From an uncultured Oscillospiraceae bacterium (GTDB lineage Bacteria; Bacillota; Clostridia; Oscillospirales; Oscillospiraceae): DNA of 47,421 nt. The translations under genes were made by a program, and so were the position numbers. Under the pieces are notes generated by a model, which saw only the letters and a program-made list of their open reading frames with translations, did no database searches and was not told the DNA's origin. The stretch's first letter is position 1. Each line of letters opens with the position of its first letter. Positions 27,002-34,518 of this stretch are shown here, piece by piece. The stretch lies in assembly GCA_944385395.1 (NCBI GenBank), contig CALWXA010000063.1:1-47421 (forward strand). The letters are read 5' to 3'.

Positions 27002-27044
27002 GGTACAAGCTTCGGAGCGACGCTCCGGAGCTTGTACCGCTTTT
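27002..27044 (+). terminator. leu operon terminator
   Basis: 17-bp stem (27002-27018 / 27022-27038) with one non-Watson-Crick pair, GAC loop, then GCTTTTC. The T-run is short but the stem is very long. Confidence 0.75.
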
Positions 27045-27057
27045 CGGCCCGTTTCTG

Positions 27058-27086
27058 TTGCACAGTTTCGGCAGGACAGGTATAAT
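27058..27086 (+). promoter_or_regulatory. Distal promoter of the two-component system operon
   Basis: TTGCAC (27058-27063), 17-base spacer, TATAAT (27081-27086). Confidence 0.6.
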
Positions 27087-27108
27087 GAGAGGAGTTTTCC
27101 CGGGAAAT

Positions 27109-27162
27109 CTCAACAATTGTTGAGGTACGGTTGAATCACAGTTGAAACGCCGCTGGTATAAT
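27109..27162 (+). promoter_or_regulatory. Candidate response-regulator box and proximal promoter
   Basis: Three GTTGA direct repeats start at 27119, 27130 and 27141, exactly 11 bases apart, and end 11 bases before a TATAAT (27157-27162) that has no good -35 box. The first repeat is part of a perfect 16-bp palindrome CTCAACAA/TTGTTGAG (27109-27124). An 11-base direct repeat replacing the -35 box is the usual form of an OmpR/PhoB-type activator site. Autoregulation by the adjacent regulator is inference. Confidence 0.55.
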
Positions 27163-27209
27163 CATGGCCAGGGCTTTCCCTTTTTGTCCGGAAGTAAGGA
27201 GGCGTGAAC

Positions 27210-27881
27210 ATGTTCAAAATTCTCATTGTGGAGGATGACCAGGAGCTGCGGCAGCTGTTTGAGCACGTGCTCAGCAAGCACGGCTATGCGGTAGCCGGTG
27301 TCTCCAACGGACAAGAAGCCCTCCAGGCGTTGGACGAGAGCTATTATGACCTGATGATCTCCGACATTATGATGCCGGTGATGGACGGCTATCAGCTGGT
27401 CCACTCCCTGCGTCAGGCAGGACACCAGCTGCCGGTGCTGATGATCACCTCCAAAGGCTCCTTTGACGCCATGCAGCAGGGCTTTTTGTCCGGAACGGAC
27501 GATTATATGATCAAGCCCATCAACGTCAATGAGATGGTTTTGCGGGTAGGTGCCCTGCTGCGCCGTGCCCAGATGATCAACGAGCGGCGCCAGACCATCG
27601 GCGGCACCGTGATGGAGTGCGACTCCCTCACCGTCACCGCCGACGGGGAGAGCATGGTGCTGCCCCAGAAGGAGTTTATGCTCCTTTATAAAATGGCCTC
27701 TTTCCCCGGTAAGATCTTCACCCGCCAGCAGCTGATGGACGAGATCTGGGGTTACGGTTCCGACAGCGATACCCACACGGTGGACGTCCACATCGGCCGG
27801 CTCCGTGACCGGTTCCGGAACAATCCGGATTTTCGAATCGTCACCATGCGTGGTGTGGGCTACAAGGTGGTGAAATCATGA
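27210..27881 (+). CDS. OmpR/PhoB-family response regulator
   Basis: 223 aa. Receiver domain (1-118) with acidic cluster E8/D9/D10, phospho-acceptor D52 in SDIMMPVMDG, and the conserved Lys in YMIKPINVNEM. Winged-helix DNA-binding domain (about 125-223) with GKIFTRQQLMDEIWGY, HTVDVHIGRLRDRF and the closing TMRGVGYKVV. AAGGAGG at 27196-27202 favours ATG 27210 over GTG 27204. It pairs with the kinase that overlaps its stop. Confidence 0.94.
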   Translation: MFKILIVEDDQELRQLFEHVLSKHGYAVAGVSNGQEALQALDESYYDLMISDIMMPVMDGYQLVHSLRQAGHQLPVLMITSKGSFDAMQQGFLSGTDDYMIKPINVNEMVLRVGALLRRAQMINERRQTIGGTVMECDSLTVTADGESMVLPQKEFMLLYKMASFPGKIFTRQQLMDEIWGYGSDSDTHTVDVHIGRLRDRFRNNPDFRIVTMRGVGYKVVKS

Positions 27882-28909
27882 AGCGGCCCCGCCGTCCCAA
27901 GCTGGGACTTCTTCCCTACTATGTGCTCATCGCCCTGTGGGAGATCCTCATCGTATGGGTGGTGGCTTTGCTTCTGAGCCTGCTGCTGGAAAATGCGCTG
28001 GAGCTGACGCTGCCCCCCTGGGTATGGGTGCTGGTGTTCAGCGTGGTCCTCAGCTGCGTCATGGGCCTTTTGCTGACGCTTTTCTTCTTCATCCCCATCG
28101 CCCGGCTGAGCCGTGCCATGCGGAAAGTGGGTAAGGGTGATTTTTCCATTCAGCTGGAAGGCAGCAGCCGCATCCGGGAAGTGCGGGAGCTGTATGATAA
28201 CTTCAATCTCATGACCCGTGAGCTGGCGACCACTGAGATCGTCCAAACCGACTTTGTTTCCAATGTGTCCCACGAGTTCAAAACCCCCATTACCGCTATT
28301 GAGGGCTATGCTACACTTCTGCAGGACGGCCAGCAAACGCCTGAGCAGGCCATGTATGTGGACAAGATCCTGCTGAATACCCGGCGTCTGAGCGATCTGG
28401 TAGGCAACATCCTGCTGCTCAGCCGGGTAGAAAACCAGACCATCAGCAGCGAAGAGCGGCGCTACCGGCTGGATGAGCAGATCCGGCAGGCCATTTTGCT
28501 TCTGGAACCCAAATGGTCCCAGAAGGACATTGATTTTGACGTAAATCTGGAAGAGGTGGACTACACCGGCAACGAGAGCATGCTGCTGCATGTGTGGGTA
28601 AACCTCATCGACAATGCCATCAAGTATAATCCCCGGGGCGGCCCGGTATCCATCCGGCTGCAGCTGCGGGACGGCTGCGCAGTATTTACCATCGACGACA
28701 GCGGCCCCGGCATCCCCCAGGATCAGCAAAAGCATATTTTTGATAAATTCTATCAGGTAGAGAGTTCCCACACCAGCGAGGGGAACGGTCTGGGTCTGGC
28801 TCTGGTAAAGCGGATTCTGGACGCTTACGGCGGCAGCATCTGCATGAAGAATCTTCCGGAAGCCGGCTGCCGCTTTACTGTAACGCTTCCCTGCACACCC
28901 CAGGTCTAA
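27878..28909 (+). CDS. Membrane sensor histidine kinase
   Basis: 343 aa. Two membrane helices (about 13-37 and 48-73) with only about ten residues outside, so the signal is probably sensed in the membrane or through a partner rather than by an extracellular domain. HAMP-like linker (74-120). Phospho-accepting H132 in SNVSHEFKTPIT. ATPase domain with N box VNLIDNAIKYN (241-251), DSGPGIP (274-280) and GNGLGLALV (302-310). It overlaps the response regulator by four bases. The short-loop two-helix layout resembles intramembrane-sensing kinases linked to cell-envelope stress, but the signal is unknown. Confidence 0.92.
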   Translation: MKRPRRPKLGLLPYYVLIALWEILIVWVVALLLSLLLENALELTLPPWVWVLVFSVVLSCVMGLLLTLFFFIPIARLSRAMRKVGKGDFSIQLEGSSRIREVRELYDNFNLMTRELATTEIVQTDFVSNVSHEFKTPITAIEGYATLLQDGQQTPEQAMYVDKILLNTRRLSDLVGNILLLSRVENQTISSEERRYRLDEQIRQAILLLEPKWSQKDIDFDVNLEEVDYTGNESMLLHVWVNLIDNAIKYNPRGGPVSIRLQLRDGCAVFTIDDSGPGIPQDQQKHIFDKFYQVESSHTSEGNGLGLALVKRILDAYGGSICMKNLPEAGCRFTVTLPCTPQV

Positions 28910-28940
28910 CACTTTGTATCATCATTCAGGAGGGTTTCCC

Positions 28941-29789
28941 ATGTCCAATATTAAAATCACCTGTGATTCCACTTGCGATCTGCCCCAGGAACTGTATCAG
29001 AAATACGATGTAGATGTGGTCTCCATGACGGTCCTGCTGGGTGATACAGCCCGCCGTGACGGCATCGACATCACATCCGAAGAGCTGGTGCAGTATACCA
29101 AAGACACCGGCCTGCTGCCCAAGACTTCCGCCATTTCCCTGGGAGAATACCTGGACGTATTCGGTCCTTACGTGCGCCAGGGCCGGCCTGTGATCCACAT
29201 CAGCCTGTCCAGTGATCTGTCCGTCTCCCACCACAATGCGGTGCTGGCCGCCCAGGAGCTGGGAAATGTATATGTGATAGACAGCCGCAATCTTTCCTCC
29301 GGCAGTGGGCATCTGGTGATCGAAGCGGCCCTGATGGCCCAGCAGGGCATGGCCGCTCAGGACATTGCCGATCGGCTCAACGAGATGAAAGAGCGCCTGG
29401 ACGTCAGCTTCGTGCTGCAGACCCTGGAATTTCTGCAGAAAGGCGGCCGCTGCTCCAGCGTCACAGCCCTGGGTGCCCGGGCTCTGCAGCTGCGGCCGGA
29501 GATCCGGGTCCACGACGGCGGTATGACTGTGGGCAAGAAGTATCGGGGCAACATGGAAAAGTCTGTTCTGGACTATGTCCGGGGCCGTCTGGAAGGCCGT
29601 GACGATGTGGATCTGCACCGGATCTTCGTCACCCATTCCCCCATGCCTCAGGATGTGGTAAACAAGGCCATTGCTCTGGTGAAGGAGCTGCATCCCTTTG
29701 AAGAAGTCATTGAATCCAGCGCCGGCTGCACCATCTGCAGCCATTGCGGCCCCAACTGTCTGGGCGTGCTGTTCTTCCGTAAGGCATGA
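28941..29789 (+). CDS. DegV-family fatty-acid-binding protein
   Basis: 282 aa. DegV/FakB family: opening IKITCDSTCDLPQELYQKYDV, SVMTV-type strand VSMTVLLGD, PKTSAISLGEYLD, and the fatty-acid-head loop HISLSSDLSVSHHNAVLAA are all conserved. FakB proteins present fatty acids to the FakA kinase for phospholipid synthesis; FakA is not in the window. The C-terminal CTICSHCGPNCLGVLF has four cysteines, more than usual. ATG 28941 with AGGAGGGTTTCCC. It lies 31 bases after the kinase and overlaps the next gene. Confidence 0.9.
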   Translation: MSNIKITCDSTCDLPQELYQKYDVDVVSMTVLLGDTARRDGIDITSEELVQYTKDTGLLPKTSAISLGEYLDVFGPYVRQGRPVIHISLSSDLSVSHHNAVLAAQELGNVYVIDSRNLSSGSGHLVIEAALMAQQGMAAQDIADRLNEMKERLDVSFVLQTLEFLQKGGRCSSVTALGARALQLRPEIRVHDGGMTVGKKYRGNMEKSVLDYVRGRLEGRDDVDLHRIFVTHSPMPQDVVNKAIALVKELHPFEEVIESSAGCTICSHCGPNCLGVLFFRKA

Positions 29790-30487
29790 AACATCCCCAT
29801 CTTCAGTTAGATACGAATTGGCGGCAGTTCCGACCCCGTAAGCTGTGCCAGTCGGAATACCGGCATGCTTTCCTGCTGCTGTTCTGGCCCATCATGGGTT
29901 TGATTTTCCGATATCTGGAGCGGGGCCGGGAGGTGGAATACTACCACCCGGTACACTCCCCGCTGGATGATCTTATCCCATTCAACGAGCTGTTTTTGAT
30001 CCCCTATCTTTTCTGGTTCCTCTTTTTGTTCCTGATGGTGGTCTTCACCTTCTTTTATGATGTGCCAGCCTTTCGGAGGATGCACTGGTTTCTCATCATC
30101 ACCTATGGCATCACGCTGACCATCTACTTCCTGTTTCCCAACTGTCAGGAACTGCGGCCGGACACTTTCCTTCGGGATAATTTCCTCACCCGCTTCATGG
30201 CAGACTTCTATGAGTTTGATACCCATACCAATGTCTGCCCGTCCCTGCACGTGGTGGGCGGCGTAGCGTCCATGCTGGCGGTACTGGACTGCCGTCACCT
30301 GCAGCATCGGGCCTGGAAAATCAGCAGCATCATTGTCACCATACTCATCAGTGCCTCTACGGTATTTCTCAAACAGCACTCTATATTGGACGTTGCTCTG
30401 GCTATTCCGGTGTGTCTGGCAGGCTATTTCCCTGTGTATTTCCGCGCCCGGCACAAGCAACCCCATGCCGTTGCAGACGCCCCATGA
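29786..30487 (+). CDS. PAP2-superfamily membrane phosphatase / phosphotransferase
   Basis: 233 aa with about six membrane segments. Catalytic residues of the PAP2 fold are visible: RP at 124-125 (first motif), CPSLH (151-155) with H155, and KQHSILD (196-202) with H198 and D202. The CPSLH and LKQHSILDV forms are closest to inositol-phosphorylceramide synthase/AUR1-like and YwoA-like members rather than the SGH type. Acts on a phospholipid or polyprenyl phosphate at the outer membrane face. It overlaps degV by four bases (ATGA), so the pair is co-translated and both touch lipid metabolism. Confidence 0.85.
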   Translation: MKHPHLQLDTNWRQFRPRKLCQSEYRHAFLLLFWPIMGLIFRYLERGREVEYYHPVHSPLDDLIPFNELFLIPYLFWFLFLFLMVVFTFFYDVPAFRRMHWFLIITYGITLTIYFLFPNCQELRPDTFLRDNFLTRFMADFYEFDTHTNVCPSLHVVGGVASMLAVLDCRHLQHRAWKISSIIVTILISASTVFLKQHSILDVALAIPVCLAGYFPVYFRARHKQPHAVADAP

Positions 30488-30512
30488 CTGGGGCGTCTGT
30501 TGCTGCATTTTT
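30471..30512 (+). terminator. Hairpin terminator overlapping the PAP2 stop codon
   Basis: Perfect 10-bp stem CAGACGCCCC (30474-30483) / GGGGCGTCTG (30490-30499); the TGA stop lies in the loop. The U-tract is poor at first (TTGCTGCATTTTT), so efficiency is uncertain. Confidence 0.6.
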
Positions 30513-30556
30513 CACGCAATCCAAGCCAAAATGTGGTAGCGCCGTTGTTGATGATG

Positions 30557-30565
30557 TGGTATAAT
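30557..30565 (+). promoter_or_regulatory. Extended -10 promoter of the racemase gene
   Basis: TGGTATAAT (30557-30565), an extended -10 element with no clear -35 box. Its presence rules out the in-frame ATG at 30564 as the start of the downstream gene. Confidence 0.6.
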
Positions 30566-30599
30566 GAGCGTATCACCATGCAGTAAAGGGGGCTTTTGC

Positions 30600-31694
30600 G
30601 TGGAACGTCAATTTCCCAGGCTGGAGGTCAATCTGCCTCACCTGCGGGAAAATATGGAAAAAATCGTAACCAACTGCGGTCAATGCGGCATTCAGGTATG
30701 CGGCGTCATCAAGGGCTGCTCCGGGCTTCCGGAAGTTGCGGAGCTGTTCCGCCAGGCAGGATGTGCCGAACTGGGCAGCAGCCGTATTGAGCAGATCATC
30801 GCCTGTCGTGAGGCTGGCATCCCCGGCCCGTATCTGCTGCTCCGGATTCCTATGATCTCCGAGCTGGAGGATGTGGTTCAGTGGTGTGATACCTCCCTGC
30901 AAAGCGATCTGACCGTGCTGGATGCGCTGGAAGCTGCCTGCTGCCGGCTGGACCAGACCCATCGGGTCATCGTTATGGTGGACCTGGGGGATCTGCGGGA
31001 GGGCTTCTGGAACCGGGACGAAATGGTGAATGCCTGCGTCTACGTAGAAAAGAATCTGCCCCACGTACATCTGGCAGGTGTAGGTGTAAATCTGGGGTGC
31101 TACGGCTCTATCCAGCCCACCTCTGATAAGATGAATTCCCTTCTGACCATCGCCCACCATGTGGAAGCCCGGATCGGCCGGCAGCTGGAGATCGTGTCCG
31201 GCGGTGCCAGCAGTTCCTATACATTGGTTCATTGGGGCTCCATGCCTCAGGGCATCAACCATCTGCGGATCGGCGAAACGGCATTGAATGCCCGGGATCT
31301 TCAGATCGACTGGGGTATCCGGAATATGGGGCTGCACATGGACGGCTTCGTTCTGAAAGGCGAAGTACTGGAAGTCCGTACCAAGCCCTCCTATCCCGTA
31401 GGGCAAATCGCCATCGATGCCTTTGGCCGCCGTCCCACGTACGTAGATCGGGGTAATCGCAAACGCTGCATCGTAGGTTTTGGCCGGGCAGATGTCGGAG
31501 ATCTGGAACGCCTGATGCCCCACGACCCGGGAGTGACGGTGCTGGGCGGTTCTTCGGATCATTGCATCCTGGATATTGAGGATTGCCCCCGTAATCTGAA
31601 AGCCGGAGACATCATGTCCTTCACTCTGTCTTACAGCAATATGCTCTATGCCACTGGTCGTCCGGATGTAGCGCTGAAATTCATCAAAACCTGA
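30600..31694 (+). CDS. Alanine/ornithine-racemase-family PLP enzyme
   Basis: 364 aa. Fold type III PLP enzyme: the PLP lysine is K38 in CGVIKG, the barrel carries MVDLGDLREGFW, GVGVNLGCYGS and the phosphate-binding IVSGGASSSYTLVHWG, and the C-terminal beta domain ends the protein. The sequence belongs to the branch annotated as alanine/ornithine racemases (Orr/YhfX-like) rather than the true Alr family, which has KADAYG at the lysine. Substrate not determinable here. GTG 30600 is chosen since AAAGGGGG lies seven bases upstream. Followed 17 bases later by a small membrane protein gene. Confidence 0.8.
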   Translation: MERQFPRLEVNLPHLRENMEKIVTNCGQCGIQVCGVIKGCSGLPEVAELFRQAGCAELGSSRIEQIIACREAGIPGPYLLLRIPMISELEDVVQWCDTSLQSDLTVLDALEAACCRLDQTHRVIVMVDLGDLREGFWNRDEMVNACVYVEKNLPHVHLAGVGVNLGCYGSIQPTSDKMNSLLTIAHHVEARIGRQLEIVSGGASSSYTLVHWGSMPQGINHLRIGETALNARDLQIDWGIRNMGLHMDGFVLKGEVLEVRTKPSYPVGQIAIDAFGRRPTYVDRGNRKRCIVGFGRADVGDLERLMPHDPGVTVLGGSSDHCILDIEDCPRNLKAGDIMSFTLSYSNMLYATGRPDVALKFIKT

Positions 31695-31711
31695 TATACG
31701 AGGAGAAGCTT

Positions 31712-32122
31712 ATGCCAGAAACAAGTATTTTTTTCTTCAGTGCGCTGCTGGCGCTGTTCGCTTTTTTCGTGGTGGGCCCCTGCATCCTGAATGCGATCTC
31801 CCTCTTTGGTGTGCAAAAGAAATTTGCGGCCACCATGGTAGCTGAAGGTGTGGTAGAGCAGTCGGAAGTGGATCGCCTGCACCCCAAGAAGCAAATCGCC
31901 GGAGTCATCATTTCTGTTGTTGTGCTGGCCGCCCTGGCTGTGGGATGTATCAATACCGCTCCCATGGGCCTCCTGACCGGCGGCGTGGCACTGGTTGCCA
32001 GCTTTCTGAAATACAGAAAAATCGTGGAATTCAACAGTCTGACCGTGCAGCGTTTCCGCAACACCTATCAGGACACCATGAACCACGATAAGTACAACCG
32101 CTACGTAGATAAACACTTTTAA
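31712..32122 (+). CDS. Small membrane protein of unknown function
   Basis: 136 aa with three predicted membrane helices (about 5-30, 62-80, 83-98), an acidic/basic loop between the first two (about 34-60), and a hydrophilic, basic C-terminus ending NRYVDKHF. No family recognised. Ribosome site GAGGAGAAGCTT before ATG 31712. Likely co-transcribed with the racemase gene and closed by the terminator 10 bases downstream. Confidence 0.7.
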   Translation: MPETSIFFFSALLALFAFFVVGPCILNAISLFGVQKKFAATMVAEGVVEQSEVDRLHPKKQIAGVIISVVVLAALAVGCINTAPMGLLTGGVALVASFLKYRKIVEFNSLTVQRFRNTYQDTMNHDKYNRYVDKHF

Positions 32123-32131
32123 TGAGCAAAG

Positions 32132-32162
32132 AAAAGGGGCTGCCTTCGGGCAGCCCCTTTTT
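32132..32162 (+). terminator. Terminator after the small membrane protein gene
   Basis: Perfect stem AAAAGGGGCTGCC / GGCAGCCCCTTTT (32132-32144 / 32149-32161) capped by the stable TTCG tetraloop, then T-rich. Confidence 0.93.
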
Positions 32163-32441
32163 ATTCTTTTTTCCTGCGCAGCAGCAATCGGGAAAAATAT
32201 TCCGTTTCCTCATCCCTGCAGGGCAGCGGGAGCTTATGCCTCCCTCCAAGTCTTTTTATTTGTTACTGTGCACACTGCATAACGCATAAGGGCTGCAGTC
32301 AGGTAAGGGGGAACCGCTTCGCCAATCCATTATGCCCCCCGCCAATCAGCCAGGAGGTCTCCCCTATACCCATATTGGCTCCATCACGCTCCGCACCCTT
32401 CATGTCCCATATGGCTCCTGCGCTCTGCACAGTGGAAGTAA
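32163..32441. other. Intergenic stretch with nothing recognised
   Basis: About 280 bases between two convergent terminators. I see no ORF with a ribosome site, no tRNA and no clear structured RNA. It may be remnant sequence. Confidence 0.5.
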
Positions 32442-32474
32442 AAAAGTGTGCCGCCTGTCAGGCGGCACACTTTT
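32442..32474. terminator. Bidirectional terminator after nhaC-type gene
   Basis: Perfect 14-bp stem (32442-32455 / 32461-32474) with TGTCA loop, flanked by A and T runs. It ends the minus-strand antiporter gene 31 bases after its stop. Confidence 0.9.
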
Positions 32475-32505
32475 CATCATTTTATGTATGATTGTTGGGA
32501 TTGGC

Positions 32506-34245
32506 TTACTTGGCCAGCTCCTTGTTGGCTTCAGCCATTTCAGCAAAGATACCAGCATGCATCTTGCTGACGATGACCTTGATGACCACCAGGGTAGCGA
32601 TCAGCAGAGCAGCGGCGATGATCAGGCAGATCACCACGTTCTGGATAAAGCCGGCAATCAGGAAGGACACGAAGGACAAGGCCGCCACAGTAGCTGCATA
32701 GGGCAGCTGGGTGAACACGTGGTTCAGGTGGTAGCAGTGAGCACCAGCGGAAGCCATGATGGTGGTATCGGAGATGGGGGAGCAGTGGTCGCCGCACACG
32801 CCGCCGGCGCAGGCAGCAGCCAGACCGATAACGCACAGGGTCTGCTGGGTGGGATCGTCGTAGTTGAATACGTTAACGACGATAGGTGCCATAATACCGA
32901 TGGTGCCCCAGGAAGTACCGGTAGCAAAGCCGATGAATGCGCCGATGATAAAGATCACGGAAGGCAGCACCTTCATCAGGCTGCCGGCGCCGGACATGGC
33001 TTCGACAACGAAGTTAGCGGAGTACATACCATAGCGGGTAAACGCGCACAGGGTCCAGGCAAAGGTCAGGATGAGGATGGGGGAGATCATCTGAATGAAG
33101 CCGTTGGGCACGGACTCAAAGCTCTTTTCAAAGCCGGTGGCCCGGCGAGCCCAGAACCAGATGAAGGTGAACAGCATACCCAGCATACCGCCGATGGACA
33201 GACCTGTAGCTGCGTCAGCGCTGGCGAAGGAGTTGGCAAAATCTCTGTAAACATCGGACTCAGGATCAAAGAAGCCGCCGGAGTAGATCAGGCCCACCAC
33301 GCATACAATGATCAGAACGATCACGGGCACCAGCAGATCCAGCACAGAGGACTTCCGGCCGGAGGGTGCTTCATAATCATCGGCACCGGCGAAGGGACGC
33401 TCCTCGGTGGTGAACAGGTCATCCTTGACCTGGGCGTTGTACTCATGCTTGAGCATCAGGCCGTAGTCCAGGTTCAGCAGGGACATCACCACGATCATCA
33501 GCAGGGTCAGCAGGCAGTAGTAGTTCCAGGGGATCTGGGCAATGAACATCTGCAGACCGTTAACAGAATCAGACTGCACATAGCCGGATACGGCAGCCGC
33601 CCAGGAAGAAACGGGGGCGATCATGCACACGGGAGCGGCGGTAGCGTCGATGATAAAGGCCAGCTTGGCCCGGGAGATGTGATGGGACTCGGTAACGGGC
33701 CGCATCACGGCGCCCACGGTGAGGCAGTTGAAGTAGTCGTCGATGAAGATCAGGCAGCCCAGCAGCATAGTCATCAGCTGAGCACCGGCACGGGACTTCA
33801 CGGACTTGGAAGCCCAGCGTCCGAAAGCTTCGGAGCCGCCGCCCTTGTTCATCAGGTCCACCATGATACCCAGGCACACCAGGAAGACGATGATACCCAT
33901 GTTAGTGCTGTCAGCCACGGTGGTGACGATACCGTTATCACCGCCCACCAGCTGCACGATGGTATCCCAGGGAGCGAACTGGGTGTACAGCAGCGCACCC
34001 ACCAGGCAGCCCAGGAACAGGGAAGAATACACTTCCTTGCTGATCAGGGCCAGCACGATTGCCACAATGGGGGGCAGCAGCGACCAGAAGGTGCCTGCAA
34101 AGGGCGTGTTAGTCTGGACCATCTCGCCTTCCACTTCCAGCACAGGAGCAGGCACTCCAGCGTAAGTGATGCCGAGGATCACCAGCAGCACGACCACTGC
34201 AGCGAGCGCTACCGCATAAGCGATCTTTGTGCTCTTTTTATTCAT
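32506..34245 (-). CDS. NhaC-family Na+/H+ antiporter
   Basis: 579 aa, about 11-13 membrane helices. NhaC-superfamily marks: FWSLLPPIVAIVLALISKEVYSS near residue 52, the central IFIDDYFNCLTVGAVMRP with paired Asp, and GDHCSPISDTTIMASAGA near residue 480, which is the family hallmark. N-terminal hydrophobic helix followed by a polar segment VPAPVLEVEGEM. Exchanges cytoplasmic Na+ (or an organic solute, as in the MleN or histidine relatives) for protons; the substrate is not proven. Single-gene transcript with its own consensus promoter and terminator. Confidence 0.87.
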   Translation of the reverse strand: MNKKSTKIAYAVALAAVVVLLVILGITYAGVPAPVLEVEGEMVQTNTPFAGTFWSLLPPIVAIVLALISKEVYSSLFLGCLVGALLYTQFAPWDTIVQLVGGDNGIVTTVADSTNMGIIVFLVCLGIMVDLMNKGGGSEAFGRWASKSVKSRAGAQLMTMLLGCLIFIDDYFNCLTVGAVMRPVTESHHISRAKLAFIIDATAAPVCMIAPVSSWAAAVSGYVQSDSVNGLQMFIAQIPWNYYCLLTLLMIVVMSLLNLDYGLMLKHEYNAQVKDDLFTTEERPFAGADDYEAPSGRKSSVLDLLVPVIVLIIVCVVGLIYSGGFFDPESDVYRDFANSFASADAATGLSIGGMLGMLFTFIWFWARRATGFEKSFESVPNGFIQMISPILILTFAWTLCAFTRYGMYSANFVVEAMSGAGSLMKVLPSVIFIIGAFIGFATGTSWGTIGIMAPIVVNVFNYDDPTQQTLCVIGLAAACAGGVCGDHCSPISDTTIMASAGAHCYHLNHVFTQLPYAATVAALSFVSFLIAGFIQNVVICLIIAAALLIATLVVIKVIVSKMHAGIFAEMAEANKELAK

Positions 34246-34278
34246 GCGTGATTTACCTCCTCAAAAATTGGTAAGTAC

Positions 34279-34307
34279 ATCATACTTTTTTTTATGCAAA
34301 ATGTCAA
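34279..34307 (-). promoter_or_regulatory. Promoter of the NhaC-type antiporter gene
   Basis: Minus strand: TTGACA (34302-34307), 17-base A-rich spacer, TATGAT (34279-34284), 33 bases before the start codon. Confidence 0.85.
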
Positions 34308-34473
34308 GTTCACATGCCCGGAAAGGCCGCACTATTTGAACAAATTATGAACGTAAATTTTTCTGTTTTTACCAATTTACCCCTTTAATAAAGAAAAATT
34401 ATCATATGAGGAAAAATTATTGTACTTTTTTAACGGCTGCTTGTCGTTGCTTTGTACTTTTGTCGACAAAACA

Positions 34474-34501
34474 CAAAAAGCAGGTGGTTGTACCACCTGC
34501 T
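34474..34501 (-). terminator. Terminator of the GntR-ABC operon
   Basis: Minus strand: AGCAGGTGG (34501-34493) / CCACCTGCT (34487-34479) with TACAA loop, then TTTTTG. 17 bases after the last stop. Confidence 0.85.
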
Positions 34502-34518
34502 TGATGTTTCGTCAATTT

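Noticed and set aside
30564-30599. ATG start 12 codons upstream for the racemase
   Set aside because: That ATG lies in the promoter -10 box; the GTG at 30600 has the ribosome site.
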